Assembly (NCBI RefSeq): GCF_905220565.1
Contig: NC_059422.1
Coordinates: 5,302,001 to 5,366,000, forward strand
DNA length: 64,000 bases
From: Melitaea cinxia
Lineage: Eukaryota; Arthropoda; Insecta; Lepidoptera; Nymphalidae
Reading direction: 5' to 3'
The notes below the pieces were generated by a model. It searched no databases, had not been told where the DNA came from, and saw only the letters and a list, made by a program, of their open reading frames with translations. The position numbers and the translations under genes were made by a program. Within the stretch, counting starts at the first letter, position 1; each line of letters starts with the position of its first letter. Shown here one piece after another: positions 10,946 to 23,253 of this stretch.

Positions 10946-12649
10946 TAGTACATAAAAAAGGTGAAGAAAAAATTAGAAATCAATTGTACAAATACACATA
11001 ATTAATTACCCTGAGCGGGAATAGTACTTGCGTAAGACACGAGATTCTTAAATTTTAGCTCCGGAAAATTCTGCACGACCTAAGATTTGAACCATATTAG
11101 AACGCCTTATTCAGGAATTCCATCCACCGATCCACTCCGTTTAATCAACACATTTTTCGTAACCAATTGTCATTGACGTGTTACATACACCCATGTACCC
11201 TGGGGCAAGTAACTCAGCAACCCGGAAAAATTGTAACGAGGAAACCAATGGAAAAATACAGTTGAACTGCTCAGCTATCGGACTGTTGTATTTATTTAGG
11301 TAACCGAGTCAGATATTCTTTATGTCAATCGTGTTGTACCTAAAGATCAAAGAGGAATGGTGACAAGAGATGATTTAGTCTGAAATGTAGCTTGTAATAA
11401 TAAACCGAAAAATGTTAATAAAGTAATTAAAAAATAAATAAATCGTCATTATATAAAAAAAAAAAATGAAATACGAAAAACAATTAAAAAGAAAATCACA
11501 AAGTCACTTTTTCACAATTATGTAGAGTTATAAAGATACTGGCTTTTCCTAAGCCTTTTCCTAATATTTATGTTATTTATTTAATTAGGACGGTTTCTGT
11601 ACAGTTACCGTAATAATCAAGGTTTTACCGTTTAATCAGACACAAGCAAATTACCGTAAAAATATAAAAAAAAAATCGAAATCAACTTTACATAAAACGA
11701 GGTAAAAAGGAGCTTGTTATGTAAGAAAAAAAAAAGATAAAGTCAAAAGTGTCAATTTGAAAGTAAACCCTTTTCCCCAAAATGACTTTAAAATGTAAAA
11801 CAGGGGACGATAAGGACGTTATTTTAAAAAAGTGTAATTTAAATAATAATACGCGTATTTGTAAAGTGCTATTTTTGTTGATATTTAAATATATATATAT
11901 TTAAATATCAACAAAATATCAAGAAACAATCAAGTTATGTGTTATAATACTCCATAACGATATACAAAATAAAAATTTGATTATAAATAAAATAAAGTAT
12001 TTAGCCGCGCGTAACTTCCGAATGACTGAGAATGTGCAATTGATCAACATCACATTTTGAAATGAAATTAAATAAAATGAAACGAAATGAAAATATATAT
12101 TTCGCCATAAGGGGGATTACACACATTATGAACGCCAAAAAAAGTTAAGGTAGTAAAAATATCAATAAATTAAAAAGAAATTATATCAAAGAATCGGGTA
12201 CATGACAGACTTAGGTAATGGTGTTTGAAATTTGTCTTTTTCTTTTTAGACGGATGACTGATATAAAATGCTTATTATAATGTTTTAGAAAAGTTATCTT
12301 CTAGCTTATTAGATAAAATTAGTAACATAACTTCAGAGAGAGCAAAATCCATACTGTCGTAGAACACAGCAGATTATAGTGAAGAAACGCCAAGGACTTA
12401 CAATGAGAATTTATGGGCCAAAAGGCTATTAGGGTTTAGTTTATAAAGATTCCGGAGGAAAGTTAATCGAATATACTGACCTACAAGGAGACGATATAAG
12501 TATACGCGTCATTGAACTCATGAAGGAAAATGTACCCTAATTCTCACCCTATTCATATAGTTGTGATAAAAAAAATCGACAGTTCAAACGAGCGCATATG
12601 CACAATATGACGCATATCTGTTTTTAAATGACTGAATCGATAGCATGAC
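10946..12649. other. AT-rich intergenic DNA containing a palindrome
   Basis: Apart from the perfect palindrome at 11873-11916, nothing was recognised. Confidence 0.4.
11873..11916. repeat. Perfect 44-bp palindrome
   Basis: The left half, ttttgttgatatttaaatatat, is followed immediately by its exact reverse complement, with the centre at 11894/11895 and no spacer. The core is AT-only; the outer bases include GTTG/CAAC, so it is not just a simple AT repeat. Confidence 0.9.
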
Positions 12650-12785
12650 TGACCTTTTTGTGCTCTCGGTGAGGCTCTCAATGAGGTATAGTAACAATTT
12701 TTTTCTATACAATTAGGTCGCCAAATAAGCGGCTCAATTGATGATAAGCGATCACCGTAGCTTATAGACACCTGCACTTACCATC
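12650..12785 (+). repeat. Family B fragment
   Basis: The blocks ggtcgccaaataagcggctc, gatgataagcgatcaccgta and gcttatagacacctgca correspond to the family B start. The copy stops after the 'cctgcaacac' position. Confidence 0.6.
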
Positions 12786-13724
12786 CTTGTCGTATTAAAA
12801 AGAAGGACTAATATTTCTAAATATAAGTAATTTAAATGGAAAGCAATAGCGCGTAGCGTTAAGAAGCACAATTTCTATTCGTATGTTACCAAATGTTGGT
12901 ATTTACTTTTCTCATTTGTAAATTGTTTGAAACAGTTAAAGACGTTTAAAATTCTGTGTTGCCAGGTTGCTTATAATTTTTTAGCACACCTTCATCTTGG
13001 AATACTTTAAAACTATAGTTTTTGGAACCAAGTTCCTCATGGCAGGCTTGACATTTGGCTGGGCGACCGAACTGAAAAAATGTGATACTAAAACCGTAAG
13101 AAAAATATATAACGGAAGTGACGCAATATCAGTCACACGACTGTATAATATGACGTTTGTAAAACTAAAATATAACTAGTAAACTTTTTTAATAAATTTT
13201 ATGTAATTTTATACTGGCGACAAAAATGAATTAAGACATGTTTTTTTATTTCACTTAATAGTTTGAATTATTATTATTCTTATTATTATTTTGTTTGATT
13301 TATTTAATTTTACGGTATTTGTTATTTTCTAAAATACTAAATTTCCCAAATACTTTTATGTACTTAATTAGAAACCAATCAACAAAATTAAAAAAAAGCA
13401 AGAACTAGAAAATATATATAAAATTCAACATTTTTTTTCAAATTCTGTTGCTTCTATACTATCCCGAAGAAACTTCGTTCCTACCTGGTGTCCCATGACA
13501 CTACTTTTTTTTTAATATTAATTATCTATGCTTTAAAGTAAAAAATGGAGTATCTCTAAATTTTGTAGGGTATCTCCACACATATTTACATATATGTTAC
13601 TACACATACTCATAAAGGTTTTATTATCCTATGTATTGTTGATACTCTTGTCTATGCCTAGCAGGGGGAGAATTGAAGGCTGTGTTAGTTCAGCCCAGTA
13701 AAGAAACTTTATTCCATGGTATTA
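12786..13724. other. AT-rich intergenic DNA
   Basis: A 60-codon frame at 12997-13179 has no recognisable similarity. No other structure seen. Confidence 0.4.
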
Positions 13725-14001
13725 TCTATACTAATATTATAAAGAGGTGAAGTTTCTAACTTTGTTTGTATGTAGGGGGTAATCTTCGCAAATACTGATT
13801 CGATCATGAAAATTCTTTCACTACCCGAAAGCTACACTATTTACGAGTGTTATAGGCTGTATTTTATTGTTATTAAACAAAAAATCAGTGAAAAATAACA
13901 TATATGTAAATCAAGTCAGAGAAATACTAGCGAGATGAAAATCATACTGTATATTTGCTTCACAAAATTAACGCCCAACGAAGTGGGCACGGGTCAGCTC
14001 G
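13725..14001 (+). mobile_element. Non-autonomous Helitron, 277 bp, both ends visible
   Basis: Starts TCTATACTAATATTATAAAG after an A. Ends with a hairpin (GCCCA, ACGAAG loop, TGGGC) and then CTCG-T, where CTAG is expected, so the last tetranucleotide appears mutated. Its sister copy at 56677-56969 keeps CTAG-T. Helitrons insert between A and T without target duplication, which fits both copies. No coding capacity. Confidence 0.8.
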
Positions 14002-14094
14002 TCTATACAAATAAATAAAATTGGAGTGTCTGTTTGTAATATTAATATTACCGCATCTTCTAAATTCATATGTACATATACCAAATTACAATTT

Positions 14095-14305
14095 TTATAA
14101 TTTTTGTCTGTCTGTCTGTTTGTCGGTCCGTCTGTCTGTCTGTTTGCTTCGGCTGATCTCTGAAACGGCTGGATTTGACGGGTCTTTCACTGGTAGATAG
14201 CTGATGTAATAAGGAGTAGAGATTTTTTTTAAATATTTTATATATCTACGAACTGAACAATAAATATTTTAGTATATTCCACGTGTATAAAGTCTGCTCG
14301 TGACT
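14095..14305 (+). repeat. Helitron-like repeat fragment
   Basis: Contains the (tctg)n tract, the 'cggctgatctctgaaacggctgga' type block and 'actggtagatagctgatgta', shared with the copies at 15306-15502 and, inverted, at 43795 and 60430. The 3' end is degraded (tctgctcgtgacttt). Confidence 0.55.
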
Positions 14306-14309
14306 TTTA

Positions 14310-14575
14310 GTCATATATATAAATCTCGTGTCACGGTGTTTGTCTGACCTAATTACCGAAATTATTGGACTGATTTTAATAAAACTTTGCACAGATATGT
14401 ACACACAGATACGTAATAACTAAATACAGATAAATAAAAAACACTAACTACAGATAATAATACAGATGTGTAACTTTGTCCAACTTTAAATATAGGCTCT
14501 ATTTTATTTCAATTAATGACCGCAATGTTATTATTGTAAAATTAAAAATATGGCGGTACGAACCAGGTTAGCTAG
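14310..14575 (+). mobile_element. Helitron-type element ending in CTAG
   Basis: Begins near tatataaatctcgtgtcacg and ends with accaggttagCTAG-T at 14572-14576. The 'ctcgtgtcacggtgtttgt' start is shared with 37550, suggesting one family. Internal sequence is AT-rich and non-coding. Confidence 0.55.
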
Positions 14576-14576
14576 T

Positions 14577-15305
14577 TTACGTATATTTTTGAAAGTTTGA
14601 CATCTTACCAAGAGAATACAAAACAACAAAAATTACTTAGGTATATCGTACACTCTCACATAGAGTCGTATATCGATTATTTTATTTTTGAACAGTACCT
14701 AATTATTTACATTTGTTACTTTTTTTTGTGCTTCAAATATTATCGTTTGACTGTGAGTTTTTTAACTACATATTTTTAGATCGACGCGCGACGTCTACAA
14801 ATAAAGTTTTGAATATCCATTAAAGACAACAATGTTATGGACGGAGATGTCACAGCGACTGACATGGGTGCGGTGATATGAGATAAGGATGGCAACGCAG
14901 ACGAGCGACTTTTCGATTAAGACAATAAAAATATTTAATAACTTTAGTTACATGAAATGATCAACGATTAGGTATTACAAATATTAAAAATTTAATATTC
15001 AAATTACAAAAGTCACATGGCATCATCATTGTCATATCATTTATCACATGGCATTTTATGACTAGGCTTTATTTGTCCCATACACTTTTGTCTTGACCAA
15101 AAAATAGCAATATGAGATTTAAACTCATAAATGAGCTATTTCCTTTTGCTTTCCTAGTGTACATAAATTGTTAAATTAAATAAATAAATAAATAAAATAA
15201 TTTTCTTGCACAAAAAGTATTTCATTCATTTCATATTAGATTGTCATAAATTCCAAGATAATTTCCGGTATTTTAAAATAAGAAGCCTTTTGTTAGAAGC
15301 ATCGA
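14577..15305. other. AT-rich intergenic DNA
   Basis: A 60-codon frame at 14597-14779 is hydrophobic and low in complexity; it was not accepted as a gene. (AAAT)n at about 15180. Confidence 0.4.
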
Positions 15306-15502
15306 GAAAAAAATCTGTCTGTCTGTTTGTTCCGGCTAATCTCTGAAACGGCTGTACCAATTTTGCTTTCACTGACAGATAGCTTGTGTAATAAGGAGTT
15401 AACTTAGGCTACTTTTGTTTTAGAAATTTATTTATTTTGTAACTCTACGAACAGAATATTTTTTTAATTATACGTGGACGAAGTCACGGGCACAGCGAGT
15501 TC
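15306..15502 (+). mobile_element. Helitron-like fragment with 3' terminus
   Basis: Holds gtctgtttgttccggctaat, ctctgaaacggctg, acagatagcttgtgtaataa and the 3' block cgtggacgaagtcacgggca, then cagcgagt in place of cagctagt. This is the same family as 60430-60645, in the opposite orientation. Confidence 0.65.
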
Positions 15503-16293
15503 TTAAATAATTAATGTAATTAGTGTAAGCCGTTTTAATTATTATACTTATACAAATACATGTTTTACACTTAGATTTAGGGCAGTAATTCAACCCACAT
15601 CCCCTGGAGCTGAAATAAGGCTCACTGCAAACTTTGCCAACATGTTATTACAATATTATATAGTTAAGACAATTTTGTTGCTCGTCTACAGCGTCCATTA
15701 TATAAAACACCTAGATGCATCTTGTAAGTAATTCGGAGGCGAGCAACTCATTAACGTATGTCCGTTTTTTTGAACAATAATATACGACCTGTCACTCCGT
15801 CCGAGTTTTTACTTAATGACCGTGATAAAAATCTACGTATTCAAATTTTTTAGTTTTTTAAATAGTTTATTGATGGCACTAAGATGTCAGGTTTTAAAAG
15901 AAATTAATTGTAAGTCGTAAGTTTCTGTGTGAGCCATATTGCTTTCTTGCATAATATTAGATAATTTTTAGAAAAATTGTCGGATTTTGATTAATCAAAA
16001 TGTGGAAATGAATTGATGATGAACATATTTTTTTGTGTGTAAAATTTCAGAATAGTAAATTTTATGTTTCCTTTTATTTATATATGTGTTTGTTGTGGTT
16101 TTGGATATTTAAATTTTATTGGCTAGAATTTAGACTACAAAAATTAGTGCATCTCAAAAACAATTTCTAGATCCATTGTCTATATATGTATATATTTATT
16201 GCTCAAGTTTATCGAGCAGAAGGCATATGCAATATATCTTTTTTTTACATCTCATTTTTCAAATAGGCTTCAAAAGCACTTTGTAATGAATTT
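15503..16293. other. AT-rich intergenic DNA
   Basis: Nothing recognised. Confidence 0.4.
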
Positions 16294-16460
16294 GACGACG
16301 CGTTGGCGCAGCGGTCACAGAACGACAAATATTTGTATTGGCAATATAGATGTTTTTCGTGGTCTGGGCGTTTAGGCTTGTGTATTGTGTGTGTTTCCGG
16401 ACCCCCGACGCAGGAGAAAATCCAACTGGGGGCCGTAAAGTGTAAAGTGTTTATTTATTT
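16294..16460 (+). repeat. tRNA-headed SINE, internally deleted
   Basis: The head gacgacgcgttggcgcagcg and gtcac is a pol III box A type start. It then jumps to the SINE body (acaaatatttgtattggcaa, gtttttcgtggtctgggcgt), so the box B part (ggttcgatccc) is missing. It ends in a (ttta)n tail at 16449. Confidence 0.7.
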
Positions 16461-16675
16461 ATTTAATTAATCGTCATTTCATAATTCTAATTAATTATAT
16501 AAATATTTGAAATCACACATAATTCTAATTATATTATGTTTAATGTGACACTATCACCGATTCTGAATGTCGATTCCGAGAAAAGAATCTGCAAGAAACT
16601 GCGCTTATGCTTAAAAAAAACTGTGTTTTATTACAAAATTATTAAAATCTCGTATGATTAAAATCTGTGTAGCTA

Positions 16676-16985
16676 CGGCACTAAAGAATATAGCCACCCC
16701 CTCTCTTCCCGTGGGTGTCGTAAGAGGCGACTAAGGGATAACACAGTTCCACTACCACCTTGAAACTTAAAAAGCGGGATAACTATCCAACTGCTGGGTT
16801 TGATATACATAGGCCGAAGACGGGCAGCAGCATCTTCGGTGCGACAAAGCCAGCCCTGCGTTCACCAACCCGCCTGCCCACCGTGGTGACTATGGGCAAC
16901 ACACGTGAGTTCACGCTATTTTTGGCGTGAACTTGTGAAGGCCTATGTCCAGCAGTAGACTGCGATAGGCTGTATTGATGATAAG
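16676..16985 (-). repeat. Family A dispersed repeat, reverse of the 10.5-kb copy
   Basis: Runs from aaagaatatagccaccccct through cttcccgtgggtgtcgtaag, ccaactgctgggtttgat and cagcagtagactgcgatagg to gctgtattgatgat. About 310 bp, nearly full length. Confidence 0.8.
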
Positions 16986-17534
16986 CAATTATTATCACTC
17001 ATTGATTTAACACTAACCTTCTGTCACGACACAATTGTCTTCAAAGTCGCTGTTAATTTAAACAATTTGACATGGCATCGGTGTACGGGTGTAAAATTAC
17101 ACTTTTTTGTAATTTTTTTACCACCCATGACATGGCGTGACGTTATGGAGACAGCCGTCAAGATCTAGTGTGTCTAGGAAATTTAATATGGAACCAATGA
17201 AGCGTTGCATGTCAGGTTTTTTGAACTATGTTTTTTATAACCATCGGATGGACTATAGCTAAGGGAACGATTTAAGTGCGTTATTAATTCGCGATGTGGC
17301 TTCATCTTGAGGTTTAAGGTTACTATTTCGTGTCTACGAGTTGTAGCGCGATGAAATAAAGCCTGTAGCCTTCCTTAATATGCAGATTTTTTGTTTTATT
17401 ATAGTATAAGAAGTTAAAGACAAAAATTTTTAAACAATTAGTACAAGAGCTAAATAGTTATTTGTAAAATTTTGTGTATATATAATGCTTGATGTTTGAA
17501 TACCTTTTTTTAAATTAAAATTACGTAAATTTAA
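16986..17534. other. AT-rich intergenic DNA
   Basis: Nothing recognised; a modestly GC-richer patch lies at 17080-17370. Confidence 0.4.
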
Positions 17535-17845
17535 CATTGCATATAATTGTGTTTGTTCGTAAAACAAAAAAAAAAAACGGATTCAATTACATCGACAAGT
17601 AATAAAACGTAAAAAAAAAATAACAAACGCACTAGTCGTCACTACTATTTTCGTGAGTTTCCCTCGATTTCTCTGGGATTCCATCTTCGGATCCTGGTTT
17701 CCTTATCATGGATATCTCTTTTCCAACAAAAATGGAATTATTGATATCGGTTCATAAACGACGAAGTTATCCCCGAACATACATTAAAAAAATATATATA
17801 CGGTCGAATTGAGTAGCCTCCTCCTTTTTTGAAGTCGGTTAGAAA
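17535..17845 (-). repeat. Family C repeat
   Basis: On the plus strand: tcaattacatcgacaagtaa, gtttccctcgatttctctgg, cgacgaagttatccccgaac, then cctcctccttttttgaagtc and ggttag. It has both inverted ends in recognisable form and lacks the module bounded by 'cacatttaaatttcatcgag'. Confidence 0.75.
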
Positions 17846-18235
17846 CCACAAAACAGAACAAAGTCAGTTTCAAATTTTGAGAATCAGCATTTAAAAATAG
17901 ATAAACTTTTTCAACTATTGTTGACACGTTCGAAACTCAAAATTCTCACGACAGACGAATAAAATTCTAAAAGATAAAAAAGTAAGAATCGGCTATTGTG
18001 TTTTTGCGTTTGATTTTAAATGGGAAACATATAAAAAAAGAAAAATATTTAAAATATCACGTGTTTCACGTGGTTTCAGCCGTGATGACGTTTTGATAGG
18101 TTCGATTGTAAATATAGAAGATGTATATTTTATACAATGTAGAAAAATAATTCTAAAATCAAAATTAATTAGTATTATTATTGTTTCTCTATTTAAGTAG
18201 ACTTTAAAAGTGCTTCCAAAATTGTTATTTTCATC

Positions 18236-18325
18236 ACCATCATCATCATTTTAGCCTATTACAGTCCACTGCTGGACATAGGCCTCCACAAGTTCGTGCC
18301 AAAAATGGAATGAACTCATATGTTT
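18236..18325 (+). repeat. Family A tail fragment
   Basis: tcaccatcatcatcatttta, then gcctattacagtccactgct and ggacataggcctccacaagt. Only the (ATG)n-proximal 90 bp is present. Confidence 0.75.
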
Positions 18326-18619
18326 TTCAAAATTGTCATTTTACAAAATAAAAATTATATTTTGTTTAAATGAAATAATCATAGTGACGGTGAGGCTACC
18401 ACAGATTCATAATGCAAATTTTACTTAAAAAGCACCAACGGACTTTAAAAATAAGTAGGACTGTCAGATCGTAGTAATCTTTTAAGTAGTGATTAAACTG
18501 ATTTCAAGGTCTTATGAAATAAAATGTACAATTATTACATAGTATAAAACAAAGTCGCTTCCCGCTGTCAGTATGCTTAGATCTTTAAAACTAGGCAACG
18601 GATTTCGATACGGTTTTCT

Positions 18620-18775
18620 TTAGTAAATATTGGGTTGTCTGGAAGAAATGGCTAATTAGCCATAAGTCCGCCCATTGTACTTCACTGTCTGTGACTATCT
18701 TTATGCTTTGTTTGTAATATATTTGTGGTGTACAATAAAGTATAAAATAAAAATAAATAAATAAATAGAGTGATT
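18620..18775 (+). repeat. Non-LTR-type 3' end with polyadenylation-like tail
   Basis: gggttgtctggaagaaatgg, then ttagccataagtccgccc and gtacaataaagtataaaat, followed by (AAAT)n. The block recurs in part at 19329-19375 (aaggttgtctggaagagatc). This looks like a LINE or LINE-mobilised 3' end. Confidence 0.6.
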
Positions 18776-19516
18776 CCAGAGGAAGTTTTATATGTATAAA
18801 ACATGCATAATATAGTAGAGGAAACCGTGCGACGCCGAGGCGGGTCGCTAGTCATGGGATAAAACTTGTAAATTCTAGTAACAAATAAAATAAAATTTCT
18901 CAAGTTACTTTTTATTAAACACCACACCACGAGAAACAACAGAATGAAAGGGAATTAGAAACCAGATTTTTTGTCACACACGAACGACACCCAAGAATGT
19001 GTTGCAAATATTTGGACAAAAACGAAATGAAAAATTTTCGTCCATTTTTGACGCGACCTAAAAGGATTGACGTTTTGATTTAAAACTTTAAATTGTTCGA
19101 AATAAAACTGAATTTATTTTATGAATGTTATTATGTTTTAAATGTTCGTTAGACTAGGTGATTCTCATGGTTTCAACTACATTATTCTAATTTCAGACAT
19201 ATCGACTACAGTTCAGATGAAGTGATGCGAAAGTCAACCACTAAAGGTGAAACTGACGCTGTGAAGGCTTAAAGAACTAAGAGCACAAACAACCAAACTA
19301 TCCAGATTTATAATACATATTAGGAACCACACAAGGTTGTCTGGAAGAGATCTCTTCTAGAGATAAGTTCGTATATGCACAAAAGAATATGCAACAGATA
19401 AAAAGACGTGACAATCTGTATTTTTATGTTTAGAATCATATTTTTTATGATAAAATATTATACCTATTAGTTTAGTCAAGCTTGCTGTCTTCAACTAAAA
19501 GTGACATTGAGTACAG
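18776..19516. other. AT-rich intergenic DNA
   Basis: Includes the short repeat fragment at 19329-19375. Otherwise nothing recognised. Confidence 0.4.
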
Positions 19517-19815
19517 GCCCACACACCGGCGATTCGGGTTCGATTCCCGCTCAGGATGGATATTTGTACTTGTACAAATATATTTTTTCCGGTCTGCTTT
19601 TCTATCCTTGAGATTCTCCCCACCGTGTGTTTAGGAGAACACGTTAAACTGTCGGCCCAGTTGTGATAATATATACTTGATAGCGATCATCACTCACAAT
19701 AGGGAATATATCCGCCAAATCGCATTGGAAAAACGTGGTGGATTAAGTTCCAACCCTTCTCCTACATGGAGAAAGAGGTATATGTCCAGAAGTGGAATAT
19801 TACAGGGCGAATCCT
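19517..19815 (+). repeat. tRNA-headed SINE, 5'-truncated
   Basis: Box B (gggttcgattcccgc) is intact at about 19534-19550; box A is eroded. The body follows the lepidopteran order: ttctccccaccgtgtgttta, gatagcgatcatcactcaca, gggaatatatccgcca, cgtggtggattaag, cttctcctacatggagaaag, gtccagaagtggaatattac. Confidence 0.75.
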
Positions 19816-20284
19816 AACTAAAAGTCACTAACTTTCTTCAACACACCTTACCAAAACAGGGACAAAAAAATACTTGAGAATAATTTTTATATGGCTGTGA
19901 TTTGCTGTAAGGTTGAAATTCTGTCCCAGTCATGTTACAACAAATTTTGAACACTATATTTCCTACTGAGACGTGAATTTAAAATTTATCTCAACAGAAA
20001 GGTCAGATAATATATCAAATATCTTCAAGTGTATAAAATATCTGTGTATTAAAATAACACTTTAAAATCGTGAAATAAATCCAGGATATACAAGTCGTGA
20101 TTAAAACTACATTTAATAAGAAAGAATGACGTAGTTCCTTATAAGGAGGCGTGACAAAAATGCTGTCGGAACGAATTTCACCCCGATCTTATATTGCGGG
20201 TTAGTGGTCGCCATTTTTTAAGATACAATTTTTTGAAAATACTGTTGTTATACATGCGTCTGCGCGTGTGTGTGTGTGCGTGTA
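19816..20284. other. AT-rich intergenic DNA
   Basis: A short (GT)n run at 20262-20282. Otherwise nothing recognised. Confidence 0.4.
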
Positions 20285-20410
20285 GCTATGGCAAACAAGC
20301 ATACGGCTCACCTGATGGTAAGCGATTACCGTAACTTTTAGACGTCTCCAACACTAGAAGGACCGCGAGCGCATTGCCGACCCTATCCCGAATTCCCCCC
20401 AGTATTATAG
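20285..20410 (+). repeat. Family B 5' part
   Basis: atggcaaacaagcatacggc, tcacctgatggtaagcgatt and cgagcgcattgccgacccta, then it stops near ccccccagtattatag, right where a family A copy begins. Confidence 0.75.
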
Positions 20411-20427
20411 CTATGCGTGGTTTTGAC

Positions 20428-20728
20428 AGTACAGAATATAGCCACACCCTCTCTTCCCGTGGGTGTCGTAAGGGACTAAGAGATAACACAGTTCCACTAC
20501 CACCTTGGAACTTATGAGGCCGACCGATGGCGGGATAACCATCCAACTCCTGGCTTTGACATGGCCTAACACGGGCAGCAGCATCTTCGGCGCGACAAAG
20601 CCAGCCCCGCGGTCACTAACCCGCCTGCCCAGCGTGGTGACTATGGGCAACACATATGAGTTCACGTCGGTTTTGGCGCGAACTTTTGGAGGCCTATGTC
20701 CAACAGTGGACTACGATAGGCTGAAGTG
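20428..20728 (-). repeat. Family A dispersed repeat
   Basis: acagaatatagccacaccct through ggcctatgtccaacagtgga to ctacgataggctgaagtgat. Same orientation as the 16.7-kb and 43.2-kb copies. The overlapping frames at 20286-20729 are spurious. Confidence 0.8.
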
Positions 20729-20832
20729 ATTATAGCTGCAAACTGTATTATAGCTACAGATTCCCAACATTTTTCACATTTTTTTAAACATCTGTATTGT
20801 ACACATTAGGTACAAATATATTTTATAGATTA

Positions 20833-21090
20833 CTAGCTGACCCGGCGAATTTCGTATCGCCTAACAGTGACTTTTAAGTATTATCACAAATCTTTTGTAT
20901 GGGTTTATAGAAAAGTGTTGTTTTTAGACTTTTTCAGGAAATTTAAAATTTTTTTTTTAAAATTATACTCACCGTAAGAACCACCCTCGTACTTCAAGGA
21001 ATATTTAAAAAAAAGAATTAGCGAAATCGGTCCAACCGTTCTCGAGTTTTGTGCTTAGTAACACATTCAGCGACTCATTTTTATATTATA
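20833..21090 (-). mobile_element. Helitron-like element, 3' end at left
   Basis: tactagctgacccggcgaat at the left end reads on the minus strand as an element ending in CTAG. The body includes agaattagcgaaatcggtcc, then aaccgttctcgagttttg, a typical lepidopteran dispersed sequence. Confidence 0.55.
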
Positions 21091-21104
21091 GATATTGTTT
21101 GTAT

Positions 21105-21400
21105 CTGTTTATGTATGTATAATTGTATATATTTGTATGTATATATTTGTATGGTATATATATGAATTATTTGCTCGTGTATATAATATAACGATTGTCA
21201 CTAACGTTACCTTATATTTCCTCCCTTTTTTTTCTTCTTAATGTGAATTTTACTAATACTCAATTTCGCACACCTACAAACTTCTGCTCTTGTACGTCCT
21301 AAGGTTGGCTGGTAGAGAATGCTTTATTAAATTAAATTAGGCCCGCCTTTTGTACAATTCTTAAATGTACTGTGCAATAAAGTATAAATAAATAAAACGT
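21105..21400 (+). repeat. LINE-type 3' UTR fragment, shared with 54830-55080
   Basis: cgtgtatataatataacgat, cactaacgttaccttatatt, tcttgtacgtcctaaggttg, gctggtagagaatgctttat and gtgcaataaagtataaataa. The same string occurs inverted at 54830-55080. It ends in an AATAAA-like (AAAT)n tail, as expected for a non-LTR 3' end. Confidence 0.65.
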
Positions 21401-21696
21401 CACGTTGTAATTCATGGACACTAGAAACAGCAAAACGAAGAACGTATTTATTATTTAAACTTAAAATATATTTTACAATGTATGCAAATTGTTCGAAATA
21501 CCAAAATAAACATTTTACTACTTTCGAACTACATTTTTTAATACTTTGTCGCTATTAAGTAAACTCAATTTTTAATAAGTGTAATAAAAGACATTTCTTC
21601 GATATTTTCGGCTTCTTGTGTGGCCTCTTATCAAGTTCATTAATTTTTATGTTTAAATAACCGTAAAAGCGATTAAAAACAAATATAATATTATAA

Positions 21697-21960
21697 TACA
21701 CCGGGGTCCACTGTCTTGATGAGCGGATGAAAAGCGGATACCGCAGCCTATGAAGGCCTGCAATTAAGGTGTAGCACTGCAAGCGCGTCGATCCGAGCTC
21801 CGACTATCCGAAGAAGTTCTAGCTACGTTACTCACCACAAGAACACAACGCTGCAGCAGTATTATTTATTTGTGTTTATTTCCCACAAGATTAAGTTTGG
21901 TGCTTCCCATGTCGAGCTGCTTTAAATTTTAAGAGAAACAGTTCTCACTGTCCCTCCTAA
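21697..21960 (+). repeat. Family B, strongly diverged copy
   Basis: Retains the order: gatgagcggatgaaaagcgg, cgcagcctatgaaggcctgc, gcactgcaagcgcgt, cgttactcaccacaagaaca, gctgcagcagtattattta and ttcccatgtcgagctgct. More diverged than the other copies, so probably old. Confidence 0.6.
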
Positions 21961-23253
21961 ATTATACATATATATAGCAATTTTAACTGCAAATAATCAT
22001 TGTGATGTTCTAGTAATGACAAAAGAAATGGCTTTTATCCTTATTCGGAATGTTTTATTTTTATTTTGTGTTTGTTAAGGTGGTTTCAGAGTTTATCTTC
22101 CTACAGATCAACTCGTATACATCTTTCGATCCCGTCGCTGATTGAACTTAATGTTACAGCTCAGTTGCTATATAAACAACACCAAATATTATTACTGTTT
22201 GCACATAAATTATCGACAGATCCACAATCGAGCAGTGTAATGGACTAAGCTCAAATATTTATCTTAAAAAGGAAAAGGCGGGAAAATGCGGATTTCATTT
22301 AGTATTCGTATGAAATTATGAGCAGGTTCTTAATTGTATATGTTTTAGATAGCACATATTCGCACACAAACAATCACATATCAACACACGCTCGTACGCA
22401 CACAAATTCAAGTATAACATTTCTCAGAATTTCAAGTAATAATATCCAAATAGTATTGCTAAAGAATTTTTACAAGACTAAAAAACATTACAAGAAGCCA
22501 TAAAAAAATAAATTGTAAAGTTCTCAACAGAGCAATTATATTTTTCAATAACATCTAAGTCAACATCTTAATACCCTCATAATCCAATTAGTGATGCAGC
22601 ACTGAATTAATTATTTTAGCATTAAGTTCACCCCGTCTCCAATTAAAAGACTTAAAATTTAAACAACCCTTTTTCGTCGAGTGTTCCAACTGTTTACATC
22701 CATCTTGAGATCTGGAACATTATTATGAGTTTTTTTTAAGATTTTTCTTTTAAGATACTTAAGCTAGAAAAATTTATAGATAGATTTTTCTACTATATAA
22801 ATAAAAATAAATCACTATATTTGCGTACGCACATGGTTTCGAACAATTGCACCAAATTGAATTTTATTTGTGTTTTTGAAGTAAAACGTCTTTATGCATT
22901 AGGTACGAAAAGTATCATCGAACGAGGCGAACAGAAGTTGAGAGGGATATATAAGTTAGTGAATATAGAAAGAGAGAGCGTTACTTCAGTCGTGTGGTCT
23001 AAAGCACACTTTTTTTTTACTGTCAGGAAAAGGCTTTTATAAAAAATAATTAAAAAGTCGATATATCCACGATTTTTTTTTCTTATGTATTATGTTTCCT
23101 TGTTGTACAGACATTTATAATTTAAGCAGATGAGTGTTAAGTTTATATAATTATTTTTTTCGTTTGTGTGCATAATATTTGGTTAAAATACTGTTTTTTT
23201 GTAATTTTTTTTTCTATTTTCATTTAGTTTCGTATCATACTGTCATTATTTAA
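21961..23253. other. AT-rich intergenic DNA
   Basis: Several 60-75-codon frames occur but show no family resemblance or codon signal. Nothing else recognised. Confidence 0.4.
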
